A stretch of DNA of 64,000 bases from Salegentibacter echinorum (GTDB lineage: Bacteria; Bacteroidota; Bacteroidia; Flavobacteriales; Flavobacteriaceae). Below, piece by piece: positions 19,101 through 27,335 of this stretch (its first letter is position 1; each line of letters opens with the position of its first letter). The DNA lies in NCBI RefSeq assembly GCF_900129445.1, contig NZ_FQVT01000005.1, positions 62,001 to 126,000 on the forward strand, written 5' to 3'. A model generated the notes under the pieces. That model did not search any database. It saw only the letters and a program-made list of their open reading frames with translations, and was not told where the DNA came from. A program made the position numbers and the translations under genes.

Positions 19101-19202
19101 CGGAATTTCTTCTGTAAATTCTTTCTGCTTGAGCGTCTCAACAACAGAGCTTTCTTCATTTAGCTCTTCAACACTTTTCCAGTATTTTTTGTTTGATGAC
19201 AT
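16137..19202 (-). CDS. actB: Alternative complex III iron-sulfur subunit ActB (Tat substrate)
   Basis: A 1021-residue extracytoplasmic subunit. A twin-arginine signal SRRDFLKYVGFSTAAA lies near residues 52-68 and is followed by LAAC, a lipobox-like sequence, so the mature protein may be lipid-anchored. Residues of about 80-730 resemble a molybdopterin oxidoreductase fold, which in ActB carries no Mo cofactor (family knowledge). The C-terminal ferredoxin region holds four cluster motifs: CTACGACVIACHSEN, CQHCNHAPCETVCP, CVGTRYCANNCPYK and CSMCIQM with CSAACDKGAI. These clusters link ActC to the ActA hemes. It lies 36 bases before actC and 53 bases after actA. Confidence 0.96.
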   Translation of the reverse strand: MSSNKKYWKSVEELNEESSVVETLKQKEFTEEIPVNEFLGDKSSLKSSKTSRRDFLKYVGFSTAAASLAACEGPVINSIPYVVQPERIVPGVANYYASTIADGFDFASVLVKTREGRPIKIENNKLGDVRAAGGARVHASVLSMYDVNRVKRPMIDGRNVAWEEFDKEVGSELENVNGDVVLLTQTFASPSTSKLINEFSGKLGNVRHVVYDTISEDPALDAFESKYGKRALPDYDFAKAETIVSVGADFLADWQGGGHDIGYAESRIPKDGKISRHVQFESNLTITGAKADKRVLAKPSDQKKILVALHGYLVGRNSTSDLSGKIDDAVVKAASQLRKAGSNGIFVTGIPEADAQLLALEINEAIGSKILNSDNPRLIRKGNAREVQQLVKDMNSGSVGAVLIAGVNPAYSLPNASEFVEGLKNVDLSLSFALKHDETAKLCKYVAAIPHYLESWGDVQFTPSKFSLTQPTIRPLFDTRQLQDCLLRWSGNNTSYKDYLKETWSGQLGKGWSKALHDGVFESTSPVSEETTGASAVSLDSGSARRNLSKETEGGNIELSLYTKVSMGDGQQFNNPWLQEMPDPITRTTWDNYVTMSRVDAEKLDIENYTVSNGALNGGYVNIKLGDVSVNNVPVIIQPGQAAGSIGLALGYGKKEAVQEEMRVGVNAFPLYKDFKTFQNVSIEKASGSHEFACVQLQSTMAARDDIIKETTLEEYRNEPKEHWNHMPEVEYNHEEVPVSSDKADIWNAFDRDIGHHFNLSIDLNACTACGACVIACHSENNVPVVGKDEVRKFRDMHWLRIDRYYSSGDTFKEDPKTLEELPAFDTYDVIENPQDENPEVAFQPVMCQHCNHAPCETVCPVAATSHGRQGQNQMIYNRCVGTRYCANNCPYKVRRFNWFNYAENEEFDYNMNNDLGRMVINPDVTVRSRGVMEKCSMCIQMTQKTILDAKREGREVEDGEFQTACSAACDKGAIKFGDINNKDAEIVKLKEDDRSYHLLESLGTQPNVVYQVLIKNTSEA

Positions 19203-19255
19203 ATATATCTAAATATTAACTTCTTAATTAACCCCGATCATCCGGGAACAAAATT

Positions 19256-20623
19256 TTAATAATGACATTTAGCACATTCAAGGCCTCCCATTTGAGCTAC
19301 TGTAAGCTCTTCTACGCCATACTTCTTAGATAATTCTTCGTGTATTTTCTCGTAGTATTCATTACCCTGCATTTTAACATTGGTTTCACGGTGACAGTTA
19401 ATACACCACCCCATAGTTAAAGGAGCATCCTGGTAAACAACTTCCATTTCCTGGATAGGACCATGACAATGTTGACACGACACTCCTGCAACAGATACGT
19501 GCTGCGAGTGGTTGAAATAAGCAAAATCTGGAAGGTTATGGATACGAACCCATTTCACCGGTTTTTCTTCCCCGGAATAAGTTCTTTCTGAAGGCTCCCA
19601 ACCCACAGCATCATATAGTTTGGCAATCTCACCGTCGTAAAATTCTTTTGAATATTCTTCTGTAGCAGTTTCCGGAGAAACCTCAGATATAGTTTCGTGA
19701 CAGTTCATACACACATTAAGGGATGGAATTCCAGAATGTTTTGAAGTCCTGGCAGAAGAGTGACAGTATTTACAGTCTATCTCATTATCACCAGCGTGAA
19801 TTCTATGTGAATAATGTATAGGCTGGATTGGCTGATAACCTTGATCTACCCCAACTTGCATTAGGAAGCCGTAAGCAAAATAACCAACACCCAACAAGAT
19901 AACTACAGAAGTTACCAGCAATAAGAATTGATTTTCCACAAAAGCTTTCCAAATAGGTTTCCCTTTTGTTTTCTCTGGAACAGTCACCCCGCTGGCTTCT
20001 GCGAAATTTCTTAAGGTTTTGTTCACCAGGAACAACACAGCAAGCAACATCACCAAAACAAAAACCAGGATTCCCAGAATTACATTTACAGAGACTCCAC
20101 CACCAGATCCAGAAGCACCTGCTTCTCCACCACCGGCAGTTTCAACAGTCTTAGGCTCTGGTTTTGGTTGCTCCACATAAGCCAGGATGTCATTGATATC
20201 TGAATCTGACAAACCTGGAAATGGAGGCATAGCCGTTTTATTGTACTCCTCATAAATCGCAACCGCATCGGGATCTCCTTCTGCAATTAATGCTGAACTA
20301 TTTTTTATCCAGGCATGGATCCACTCCATATTATGCCTAACGGTCACCCCGTTAAGTGCCGGCCCAATTCCATCAGAATAAGGCTTATGGCAAGCGGCAC
20401 ACTGGGAGTTAAATATCGATTTACCATTATCGGGATCACCAAGATCTGATGCTCCCGCATCATCACTGGGTTCGCCAGAATCTTCAGCCTGTTCCTGTTG
20501 ATCACCACTAGCATCTGCCGAAGCTTCATCCTGAGCAAAAATCGACAGGCTAAAAGAAATAAAAAATGCCACACTTAAGAGCATAAATCGAGAAGTTAAA
20601 TGGCGGTATTTCACCTTTTTCAT
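19256..20623 (-). CDS. actA: Alternative complex III multiheme cytochrome c subunit ActA
   Basis: A 455-residue first gene of the respiratory operon. Seen: a signal peptide (about 1-30, ending SIFAQ); an acidic Ser/Asp/Gly linker; a monoheme cytochrome c domain with CAACH near 74 and a Met ligand candidate in KTAMPPFPGLSD; a Gly-rich linker; two hydrophobic segments (about 180-200 and 232-252); and a C-terminal domain with CKYCH, CMNCH, CQHCH, CINCH and CAKCH, the last at the extreme C-terminus. That makes six CxxCH motifs; ActA is usually described by its pentaheme domain. A promoter lies upstream at 20679-20712. Confidence 0.95.
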   Translation of the reverse strand: MKKVKYRHLTSRFMLLSVAFFISFSLSIFAQDEASADASGDQQEQAEDSGEPSDDAGASDLGDPDNGKSIFNSQCAACHKPYSDGIGPALNGVTVRHNMEWIHAWIKNSSALIAEGDPDAVAIYEEYNKTAMPPFPGLSDSDINDILAYVEQPKPEPKTVETAGGGEAGASGSGGGVSVNVILGILVFVLVMLLAVLFLVNKTLRNFAEASGVTVPEKTKGKPIWKAFVENQFLLLVTSVVILLGVGYFAYGFLMQVGVDQGYQPIQPIHYSHRIHAGDNEIDCKYCHSSARTSKHSGIPSLNVCMNCHETISEVSPETATEEYSKEFYDGEIAKLYDAVGWEPSERTYSGEEKPVKWVRIHNLPDFAYFNHSQHVSVAGVSCQHCHGPIQEMEVVYQDAPLTMGWCINCHRETNVKMQGNEYYEKIHEELSKKYGVEELTVAQMGGLECAKCHY

Positions 20624-20678
20624 ATTACAAGTTGAATTAACGTCTTTAATTTGATGTGAAGCCTTTAATTGTAGGTGT

Positions 20679-20712
20679 CAAATTTAACATTTCACATCTT
20701 TAAATTCGGCAA
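20679..20712 (-). promoter_or_regulatory. Promoter of the actABCDEF-coxBA operon
   Basis: The minus-strand -7 box TAAATTTG (20679-20686) matches TAnnTTTG exactly, with a -33 TTG at 20710-20712 and a 23-base spacer. Predicted transcription starts near 20672, about 50 bases before the actA ATG. The divergent SPOR-protein promoter lies about 90 bases away. Confidence 0.6.
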
Positions 20713-20799
20713 CAAAAGTAACACTTAAAGTCGATTTTCGGAATGTTACAGAAGTGTTAATCGGTAATTTATATCGGTTCTAAATAATAATATACCCAA

Positions 20800-20826
20800 T
20801 TTGAAAGTTATTAAATTATACTTTTG
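20800..20826 (+). promoter_or_regulatory. Promoter of the SPOR-domain protein
   Basis: TACTTTTG at 20819-20826 matches TAnnTTTG. TTTG at 20800-20803 is 15 bases upstream, slightly short of usual spacing. The start codon follows 16 bases later. Confidence 0.5.
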
Positions 20827-20842
20827 CTTAAAATAAAAACCC

Positions 20843-21232
20843 ATGCAAAAAATGAAAATTTCTAAGTTGCACATCGCCTGCTTTTTGGCAGGATTTTCCT
20901 TTGTAAATTTATTCGCACAAGATGCTTCTGTAAGTATTAGCGAAAACGACAAAATTTCAAAACTTCTTTCGGTTAATGATGAAATGACCAAAAATAACGA
21001 GATCCACAATAGGTTTAAAATCCAGTTGTTCTACGGGAATAACGGGGAAGCGAATAAAGTAATCCAGGAATATCGCGATCTTTTTGACTACGCTTCAGAG
21101 ATCGTTTATGAGTCTCCAAATTATAAAGTTTGGGTAGGTAATTTTAGAAATAGACTGGAAGCTGATAGAGCTTTATTAAAGATTAAAGAAAGTTTTCCAT
21201 CTGCATTTATACCAAAACCGGAACGTAAATAA
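20843..21232 (+). CDS. Secreted SPOR-domain protein
   Basis: A 129-residue protein with a signal peptide (about 1-25, ending NLFAQ) and a C-terminal SPOR-like domain (about 55-129): FKIQLFYGNNGEANKVIQEYRD, then YKVWVGNFRNRLEADRALLKIKESFP. SPOR domains bind denuded peptidoglycan at division septa; this protein would act in the periplasm. It diverges from actA across a 219-base gap with promoters on both sides. An ATG three codons downstream is an alternative start. The function beyond the domain is unknown. Confidence 0.85.
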   Translation: MQKMKISKLHIACFLAGFSFVNLFAQDASVSISENDKISKLLSVNDEMTKNNEIHNRFKIQLFYGNNGEANKVIQEYRDLFDYASEIVYESPNYKVWVGNFRNRLEADRALLKIKESFPSAFIPKPERK

Positions 21233-21505
21233 TTTTAAAAAATAACATTAACAAGTCGAATTTGGTCAGTTTTCAAATTTAGAGCATAGCTTATAAATAG
21301 CAGTTTATCTAAATAAAAAAATGATTTTCATCAGATTTAATAAAATTTCACTTTCCAGGAGTCGCGCTTCAATTCCGTAGAAATCTAACTTATTTTACGG
21401 AACGAATTCCCCCTAGATTAACAAACAAACTTTAACAAAATTCCTACAATTTTCAGTTTAAAATTCGCGTGAATTTAAAAGAGGTTTTATAAAAATAATC
21501 ACTGT

Positions 21506-21718
21506 TGTCCGGTAAAGAAACAAGAGCGCTTCGCTGCAAGAAAAAAGAGAAAAGACTAAACTCTAACTAACTGAGAATCCAGCTTTTTTCATAAGTGATA
21601 TTCTTCAATTAACTCTTTTTCGTAAAGATTTCAAATAGCAAGGAGGATAATTATGAAATCGTTTTGAGGCATTGCTATAAAAGAGAATAAGCTAATTAGT
21701 TATATTTTTACCGGACAT
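21506..21718. repeat. Dispersed repeat C, copy 1: MITE-like, ends GTCCGGTAAA / TTTACCGGAC
   Basis: A non-coding element of about 210 bp. It begins TGTTGTCCGGTAAA and ends with the inverted TTTACCGGACATCA, a 10-bp perfect terminal inverted repeat. The interior includes CAAGAAAAAAGAGAAAAGAC and ATAATTATGAAATCG, both recurring in copy 2 at 46440-46650; a degenerate inverted copy lies at 43709-43812. No protein is encoded. The structure fits a non-autonomous element moved by a transposase encoded elsewhere. It occupies most of the 555-base gap between the SPOR gene and infB; otherwise I see only the infB terminator there. Confidence 0.65.
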
Positions 21719-21734
21719 CAATGTTTTTAAACAA

Positions 21735-21763
21735 AAAATGCGACCCATATTGAGTCGCATTTT
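21735..21763 (-). terminator. Terminator of the rimP-nusA-infB operon
   Basis: A 10-bp perfect stem, AAAATGCGAC / GTCGCATTTT, with a 9-base loop lies 25 bases past the infB stop. On the minus strand the stem runs into TTTTTTG, typical of rho-independent termination. Confidence 0.82.
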
Positions 21764-21787
21764 CTATTTATGATTATATTTATCTAA

Positions 21788-24583
21788 TTATTTAAGCTTC
21801 TTCTTCACCTCTACTTCGTGGAAAGATTCAATTACATCGCCTTCTTTAATATCGTTGTAATTTTTAACCTGCATACCACAATCGTAGCCTTTAGCAACCT
21901 CCTTAACGTCGTCTTTAAAGCGTTTAAGCGATGCTAATTCCCCGGTGAATATAACAACCCCATCACGAATTAAACGTATGCCAGAGCTTCTATATATCTT
22001 ACCAGAAGTAACCATACAACCGGCAATGGTTCCAACCTTAGAAATCTTAAAGGTTTCTCTAATTTCAGCAGTACCATTAATTTCTTCTTTAAGTTCTGGT
22101 GAAAGCATCCCTTCCATCGCGTCCTTAAGATCGTTAATAGCATCGTAAATAATAGAGTAAGTCCTAATATCAATTTCTTCCTTATCGGCAAGTTGTCTTG
22201 CATTACCGGCAGGACGAACATTAAAGCCTATAATTACCGCATCTGAAGCCGATGCAAGCAACACATCACTTTCTGTTATCGCTCCTACTCCTTTGTGAAT
22301 AATATTCACCTGGATTTCTTCGGTAGATAATTTAAGGAAACTATCGGTAAGCGCTTCCACAGAACCATCTACATCACCTTTTAGAATAATATTAAGCTCT
22401 TTAAAGTCACCTAAAGCGATTCTACGGCCAATTTCATCTAAGGTAATATGACGTTGTGTTCTAACAGTTTGCTCACGTTGCAACTGGGTTCGCTTAGCTG
22501 CAATTTCTTTTGCCTCACGCTCATCTGTCATTACTTTAAACTTATCCCCTGCTTGTGGAGCACCATCAAGACCTAAAATAGAAACCGGCGTTGAAGGTCC
22601 TGCTTCTTTAATTTCCTGTCCGCGCTCATCGTGCATAGCCTTTATTTTACCACTATGACGACCGGCAAGCACATAATCCCCAACTTTAAGGGTACCAGCC
22701 TGAACAAGGATTGTAGCTACATAACCACGCCCTTTATCCAGGTAAGCTTCTACGATAGTACCACTAGCTAATTTATCTGGATTAGCTTTTAATTCCAGAA
22801 TTTCAGATTCCAGTAATACTTTCTCCAGGAGTTCATCTACACCAGCTCCTGTTTTTGCAGAAATATCGTGAGATTGAACTTTACCACCCCAATCTTCTAC
22901 CAATAAATTCATGGCAGCAAGCTTCTCTTTAATTTTTTCTGGGTTGGCCGTAGGTAAATCAGATTTGTTGATAGCAAACACAATTGGTACTCCCGCCGCC
23001 TGAGCGTGAGAGATAGCCTCTTTGGTTTGCGGCATCACATCATCATCTGCAGCGATCACAATAATCGCGATATCTGTTACCTGGGCACCACGTGCACGCA
23101 TCGCGGTAAAGGCCTCGTGCCCCGGAGTATCCAGGAAGGATATTTTTTGTCCGTTTTTAAGTTTTACCGCATAAGCACCAATATGCTGAGTAATTCCACC
23201 GCTTTCCCCAGCAATTACATTTTCCTGCCTAATATGGTCAAGCAAAGAAGTTTTACCGTGATCTACGTGACCCATTACAGTTACGATAGGCGCTCTCTCT
23301 TCTAGATCATCTGGGTTTTCTTCTACTTCTTCTACAGTTTCTTCAAGATCTGCAGTTACAAATTCAACATCATAACCAAATTCCTCAGCAACAATAGTTA
23401 AGGTTTCAGCATCGAGCCGCTGATTCATCGTCACCATCATTCCAAGCGACATACACGCAGAGATAACTTTCGTTACAGGTACATCCATCATCGTAGCAAC
23501 CTCACTCACTGTTACAAATTCTGTAACCTTAAGTGTTTTACTGTCTGTTTCCTGTTGTGCTAAATCATCTTCTGAACGTTGACGGTGTTGATCTCTTTTA
23601 TCTCTTCTATATTTAGCTCCTTTTCTTCCTTTACCAGATTTACCCTGAAGTTTTTCCAGAGTTTCCCGCACCTGCTTTTGCACCTCTTCTTCCGTAGGCT
23701 CTTCTTTAGCAATTGGTTTAGCTCTTTTCCTGGTCTTCTTACTTCCTCCACGGTTAGGAGTCCCTCCGCCTTTTACATCTTTATTAATTCGACGGCGACG
23801 TTTTTTACGCTTGTCCTTTTTATCGTCTTTTTTGTCCTCTTTTTTCTTCTCAGGTTTTTTGAACTGAGAAAGGTCAATTTTCTTTCCGGTAAAATTAGGA
23901 CCATCTAATTTGGTGTAATTGGTCTTGTGGGTACTGGACTCTTCCTTGCTTTCTTCAACGTTCTTGGAATCCGCATCTTTAGAATCAGCGTTCCTGGAAT
24001 TTACTTCTTTAGAAGAAGGTTTTTCCTCTTTCTTAGAAGTATCTTGCTTTGGCTTCTCTTCCTTTTTAGAGGCTACTTTTTCTTCTTCAGGTTTTTTAGC
24101 AGGACTTTCTTTCTCGGCTTTAGGCTTTTCAGTCTCCTGGGGCTGTTCAGGTTTGGCTGTTGCTCTCTCTTCCTTCTTCGTTTCTGTAGATTTTTTTCCA
24201 GGTTTTTCACCAAGATCTATTTTACCAACTTTCTTGGGACCGGCCAATTTAGTTTTAGAAGAAGTCACCTCATTTTCCTTACGGCGCTCTGTTTCTTTCT
24301 TCTCCTCGGCTTTGCGTTTTTCTTCCTGCTCGCGCTCTCTTTCCAAACGCAGCTTTTCCTTCTCCTTTCTCTTTTCTTCACCAACCTCTTTAGACTCGAC
24401 TTTTTTAGACTTGTCGGTCTCAAACTCATCATATAATACCTGATAAGTCTCAGATGAGATTTTGGTCGTAGGACGCGCTTCTATTTCGTGACCCTTAGAA
24501 TTTAAAAATTCTACAGCCCGGTCTAACGAAATATTAAACTCGCGTAATACTTTGTTTAGTCGCATTGTTTTTGCTTCAGCCAT
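21788..24583 (-). CDS. infB: Translation initiation factor IF-2
   Basis: A 931-residue GTPase that positions initiator tRNA on the 30S subunit and promotes subunit joining. Seen: the N-terminal IF2_N helix ([21 protein letters not shown]); a long low-complexity Lys/Glu-rich linker (about 60-330, with a basic [10 protein letters not shown] patch), typical of Bacteroidota IF-2; the second IF2_N ([17 protein letters not shown]); and a G domain with G1 GHVDHGKT near 438, DTPGHEAF, and NKSDLP. Domains II-IV follow. The linker generates long antisense open frames on the plus strand that are not genes. It is the last gene of the rimP-nusA-infB operon. Confidence 0.98.
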   Translation of the reverse strand: MAEAKTMRLNKVLREFNISLDRAVEFLNSKGHEIEARPTTKISSETYQVLYDEFETDKSKKVESKEVGEEKRKEKEKLRLEREREQEEKRKAEEKKETERRKENEVTSSKTKLAGPKKVGKIDLGEKPGKKSTETKKEERATAKPEQPQETEKPKAEKESPAKKPEEEKVASKKEEKPKQDTSKKEEKPSSKEVNSRNADSKDADSKNVEESKEESSTHKTNYTKLDGPNFTGKKIDLSQFKKPEKKKEDKKDDKKDKRKKRRRRINKDVKGGGTPNRGGSKKTRKRAKPIAKEEPTEEEVQKQVRETLEKLQGKSGKGRKGAKYRRDKRDQHRQRSEDDLAQQETDSKTLKVTEFVTVSEVATMMDVPVTKVISACMSLGMMVTMNQRLDAETLTIVAEEFGYDVEFVTADLEETVEEVEENPDDLEERAPIVTVMGHVDHGKTSLLDHIRQENVIAGESGGITQHIGAYAVKLKNGQKISFLDTPGHEAFTAMRARGAQVTDIAIIVIAADDDVMPQTKEAISHAQAAGVPIVFAINKSDLPTANPEKIKEKLAAMNLLVEDWGGKVQSHDISAKTGAGVDELLEKVLLESEILELKANPDKLASGTIVEAYLDKGRGYVATILVQAGTLKVGDYVLAGRHSGKIKAMHDERGQEIKEAGPSTPVSILGLDGAPQAGDKFKVMTDEREAKEIAAKRTQLQREQTVRTQRHITLDEIGRRIALGDFKELNIILKGDVDGSVEALTDSFLKLSTEEIQVNIIHKGVGAITESDVLLASASDAVIIGFNVRPAGNARQLADKEEIDIRTYSIIYDAINDLKDAMEGMLSPELKEEINGTAEIRETFKISKVGTIAGCMVTSGKIYRSSGIRLIRDGVVIFTGELASLKRFKDDVKEVAKGYDCGMQVKNYNDIKEGDVIESFHEVEVKKKLK

Positions 24584-24637
24584 AAATTGCCCTCTAAATT
24601 AACCTCTTTTATTAAATATTTATTCAATCGAGTACTT

Positions 24638-25870
24638 CTACTCTTCAAATTCTTCTCTTAACACCTGCACTACCTCTCGAATGGTTACTTCTTCCAAATC
24701 TGTAAGTCTTAGCAAATCTTCAAGGTCTTGTTCTAACACACTTTTTGCAGTATCTAGACCTACCCTGGCAAATTCTTCTATAACCCAATCCTCTATCTCA
24801 TCAGAGAATTCTTTGAGCTCTACATCTTCTTCCACACCTTCTCTAAACACATCTATTTCAAACCCTGTTAATTGTCCGGCCAATCTAATGTTATGGCCTC
24901 CACGTCCAATAGCTTTAGAAACTTCTTCTGGCTTCAGCATTACTTCTGCCGTATTGTTTTCTTCATCTATTTTGATAGACGTTATTTTTGCAGGACTTAA
25001 TGCCCGTGTTATATATAATTGATCGTTTGCGGTGAAATTGATCACATCTATATTCTCATTCCCCAATTCTCTTACGATACTGTGAATACGTGACCCCTTC
25101 ATCCCTACGCAAGCTCCTACCGGATCAATTCTATCATCATAAGTATCTACTGCCACCTTTGCTTTTTCACCGGGAACACGCACCACATTTTTAATGGTTA
25201 TTAAACCGTCAAATACTTCTGGGATTTCCTGTTCAAAAAGTTTTTCAAGAAATACAGGAGCAGTTCGGGATAGGATAATAGTGGGTTTATTTCCTTTAAG
25301 CTCTACGCTTTCAATAATACCTCTTACATTATCTCCTTTTCTAAAAAAGTCTGAAGGGATTTGCCTGTCTTTTGGCAATACGATTTCGTTTCCTTCGTCA
25401 TCTAATAGAATAATTGCTCTATGTCTAATATGATGAACCTCAGCCGTATAAATTTCGCCTTCCAATTCTTTAAAATGCTTAAAGATATTGGTGTTATCGT
25501 GCTCGTGTATTTTAGAGATAAGGTTTTGTCTTAATGCTAAAATAGCACGGCGTCCCAAATCTACCAATTTCACTTCTTCCGAAACATCTTCACCAACCTC
25601 AAAATCTGGCTCAATTTTTCGTGCTTCGCTAAGCGAGATTTCCTGGTTTGGATCTTCAACCTCCCCATCTGCCACAACAATCCTATTTCTCCAAATCTCA
25701 AGGTCCCCTTTATCGGGGTTTACAATAATATCAAAATTATCGTCTTCCCCATATTTTTTCTTTAAAGCATTCCTAAAAACTTCCTCCAGGATTGCCATTA
25801 GGGTTACACGATCTATGAGCTTGTCATCCTTAAATTCTGAAAATGATTCTATTAAGGCGATATTTTCCAT
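24638..25870 (-). CDS. nusA: Transcription termination/antitermination protein NusA
   Basis: A 410-residue RNA-polymerase-associated elongation factor. Seen: the N-terminal polymerase-binding domain beginning MENIALIESFSEFKDDKLIDRV, an S1 domain (about 135-200), and tandem KH domains (about 230-350) with PVGACVGMKGSRIHSIVRELG and AIGRGGHNIRLAGQLTG. It lacks the two C-terminal acidic repeats of E. coli NusA, as expected outside Proteobacteria; a single helical acidic tail is left. It lies between rimP (12-base gap) and infB (54-base gap). Confidence 0.97.
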   Translation of the reverse strand: MENIALIESFSEFKDDKLIDRVTLMAILEEVFRNALKKKYGEDDNFDIIVNPDKGDLEIWRNRIVVADGEVEDPNQEISLSEARKIEPDFEVGEDVSEEVKLVDLGRRAILALRQNLISKIHEHDNTNIFKHFKELEGEIYTAEVHHIRHRAIILLDDEGNEIVLPKDRQIPSDFFRKGDNVRGIIESVELKGNKPTIILSRTAPVFLEKLFEQEIPEVFDGLITIKNVVRVPGEKAKVAVDTYDDRIDPVGACVGMKGSRIHSIVRELGNENIDVINFTANDQLYITRALSPAKITSIKIDEENNTAEVMLKPEEVSKAIGRGGHNIRLAGQLTGFEIDVFREGVEEDVELKEFSDEIEDWVIEEFARVGLDTAKSVLEQDLEDLLRLTDLEEVTIREVVQVLREEFEE

Positions 25871-25882
25871 ATCTATTTGAGG

Positions 25883-26344
25883 TTAAAATGTTATCATAAC
25901 TTTAGCATCCACAATTTCATCGTAGGTTAAAACAGCTTCTTTCTTTACCGTTCTTTTCCCTTTCCCAACCGGCTTAGGCTCTCTGGCTTTCCAATTAAGC
26001 GTTATCCCGTTTTGATTTGCTTCTGTTAAAGTCGCTTCAATTTTTTCGTTATTGGTAGTCACCTGTAGCTTTCTACCCAGGTTCTTCCTGTATTGTCGTT
26101 CTAATTGCAATGGTTGTGAAACTCCTGCAGAACTCACCTCCAGGGAAAAATCCTCTTCATCCCTGTCTAAATTGTGCTCTATCTTGCGACTTACCGCAAT
26201 ACAATCTTCAACAGAAACACCTTTATCACCATCTATTACTACCAAAATCTTATTGTCTTTAGTAATATCTAGGTCTATTAAAAATAATGAATTATTTTCC
26301 TGGAAAGCTTCCTTCAGCAAATTTTCTACTTTATCCTGCAACAT
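25883..26344 (-). CDS. rimP: Ribosome maturation factor RimP
   Basis: A 153-residue protein assisting late 30S assembly. Seen: the N-terminal domain containing [23 protein letters not shown] and [15 protein letters not shown] (the family LEVSSPG-like signature), and a C-terminal SH3-like domain rich in basic residues. It is the first gene of the conserved rimP-nusA-infB operon. A strong terminator-like hairpin sits between its promoter and its ATG (26357-26377), suggesting attenuation of the whole operon. Confidence 0.95.
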   Translation of the reverse strand: MLQDKVENLLKEAFQENNSLFLIDLDITKDNKILVVIDGDKGVSVEDCIAVSRKIEHNLDRDEEDFSLEVSSAGVSQPLQLERQYRKNLGRKLQVTTNNEKIEATLTEANQNGITLNWKAREPKPVGKGKRTVKKEAVLTYDEIVDAKVMITF

Positions 26345-26351
26345 AGCTTAT

Positions 26352-26411
26352 AAAAAGAGGGGACTTTTTGTCCCCTCGCTGTACCTTTTTAAGTTTCAAC
26401 GCTGCAAATAT
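26352..26411 (-). promoter_or_regulatory. rimP-nusA-infB promoter and leader with terminator-like hairpin (possible attenuator)
   Basis: On the minus strand, a -7 box TATATTTG (26404-26411) matches TAnnTTTG. The predicted transcript begins near 26399 and soon forms an 8-bp GC-rich stem, GAGGGGAC / GTCCCCTC (26357-26377), with a 5-base loop, followed by TTTTT (26352-26356). The rimP ATG is only 13 bases beyond the stem. No gene lies upstream that this terminator could serve, as the plus-strand neighbour diverges. Premature termination in the leader is therefore plausible, possibly sensitive to NusA. That link is inference. Confidence 0.6.
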
Positions 26412-26504
26412 AATAATAATTTCAGAGAAAGAAAACCAGAGTTCAAATGAAATTTTATACTTAACTTTAACAATCATATCATTACTAAACCCTTACAGGC
26501 TATT

Positions 26505-27335
26505 ATGAAAAAAATACTGGTCCCCACAGATTTCTCCAGCACCGCCGAACATGCCCTTAAAGTAGCCGCTAAATTGGCTAAGAAATACGATAGTGAAATT
26601 TATCTTTTACACATGCTGGAGCTACCTTTACAACTAATAGATCCCGTAAGTGGTAATAGAAATCAAAACCTGCCAGAATCTATCTTTTTTATGAAACTTG
26701 CCCACCAGCGCTTTGGAGCTCTTATGAAAAAGTCTTTTTTAAAGGGTATAAAGATTCATGAGACCGTTCTATTTCATCAGGCTTTTGAAGGCATTATGGA
26801 AGTAAGCCAGCAGTATGATTGCGATATAATTATAATGGGATCACACGGGGCCAGCGGGTTTAAAAAAATGTTCATTGGCAGTAATACCGAAAAAGTAGTA
26901 AGATCTTCAAATGTGCCTGTTTTGGTGATAAAAGAAGAACAGGAAGATTTCGATATTGATAATTTTATTTTTGCTACAGACGGAGAAGAAGTATATAAGA
27001 ACACCTTGGAGGCGGCTTATAATTTTTCTGAAATGATTTCGGCTAAATTCCACCTCCTCTTTATAAACACTCCTAATAAATTTCTAACCAGTGACGAAGT
27101 AAAAGTGCGAATGGGAAATTTTATTGCAAACACAAAAGTAGAGAACTATGAACTCCATATTTTTAATGACACCAATGTTGAACGCGGAATTTTAAATTTT
27201 GCCAGCAAGAAAGAGAAAAGTTTAATTGGTATGAGTACGCACGGCCGTAAAGGTTTAGCACATTTCTTTAACGGAAGCATTAGCGAAGACCTGGTTCATC
27301 ACGCTCAAATGCCCCTGGTAACTTTTAAAATTTAG
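26505..27335 (+). CDS. Universal stress protein, tandem UspA domains
   Basis: A 276-residue cytoplasmic protein with two UspA folds. The first (about 1-145) begins MKKILVPTDFSSTAEHALKVA and has the ATP-loop-like IIMGSHGASGFKKMFIGSNT. The second (about 150-276) has the diverged GMSTHGRKGLAHFFNGSISE. It is divergent from rimP and convergent with the AsmA-like gene, sharing three bases at their stop codons. The role in stress survival is family knowledge; ligand binding is not proven by sequence. Confidence 0.93.
   Translation: MKKILVPTDFSSTAEHALKVAAKLAKKYDSEIYLLHMLELPLQLIDPVSGNRNQNLPESIFFMKLAHQRFGALMKKSFLKGIKIHETVLFHQAFEGIMEVSQQYDCDIIIMGSHGASGFKKMFIGSNTEKVVRSSNVPVLVIKEEQEDFDIDNFIFATDGEEVYKNTLEAAYNFSEMISAKFHLLFINTPNKFLTSDEVKVRMGNFIANTKVENYELHIFNDTNVERGILNFASKKEKSLIGMSTHGRKGLAHFFNGSISEDLVHHAQMPLVTFKI

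Noticed and set aside
23579-24443. Long plus-strand frames rich in Ser, Phe and Leu opposite infB
   Set aside because: They are the antisense of the Lys/Glu-rich linker of IF-2, where codon bias removes stops on the opposite strand.
26401-26460. Extended regulatory region for the universal stress protein
   Set aside because: The only consensus box (TATATTTG) is on the minus strand and serves rimP; none was convincing for the plus strand.
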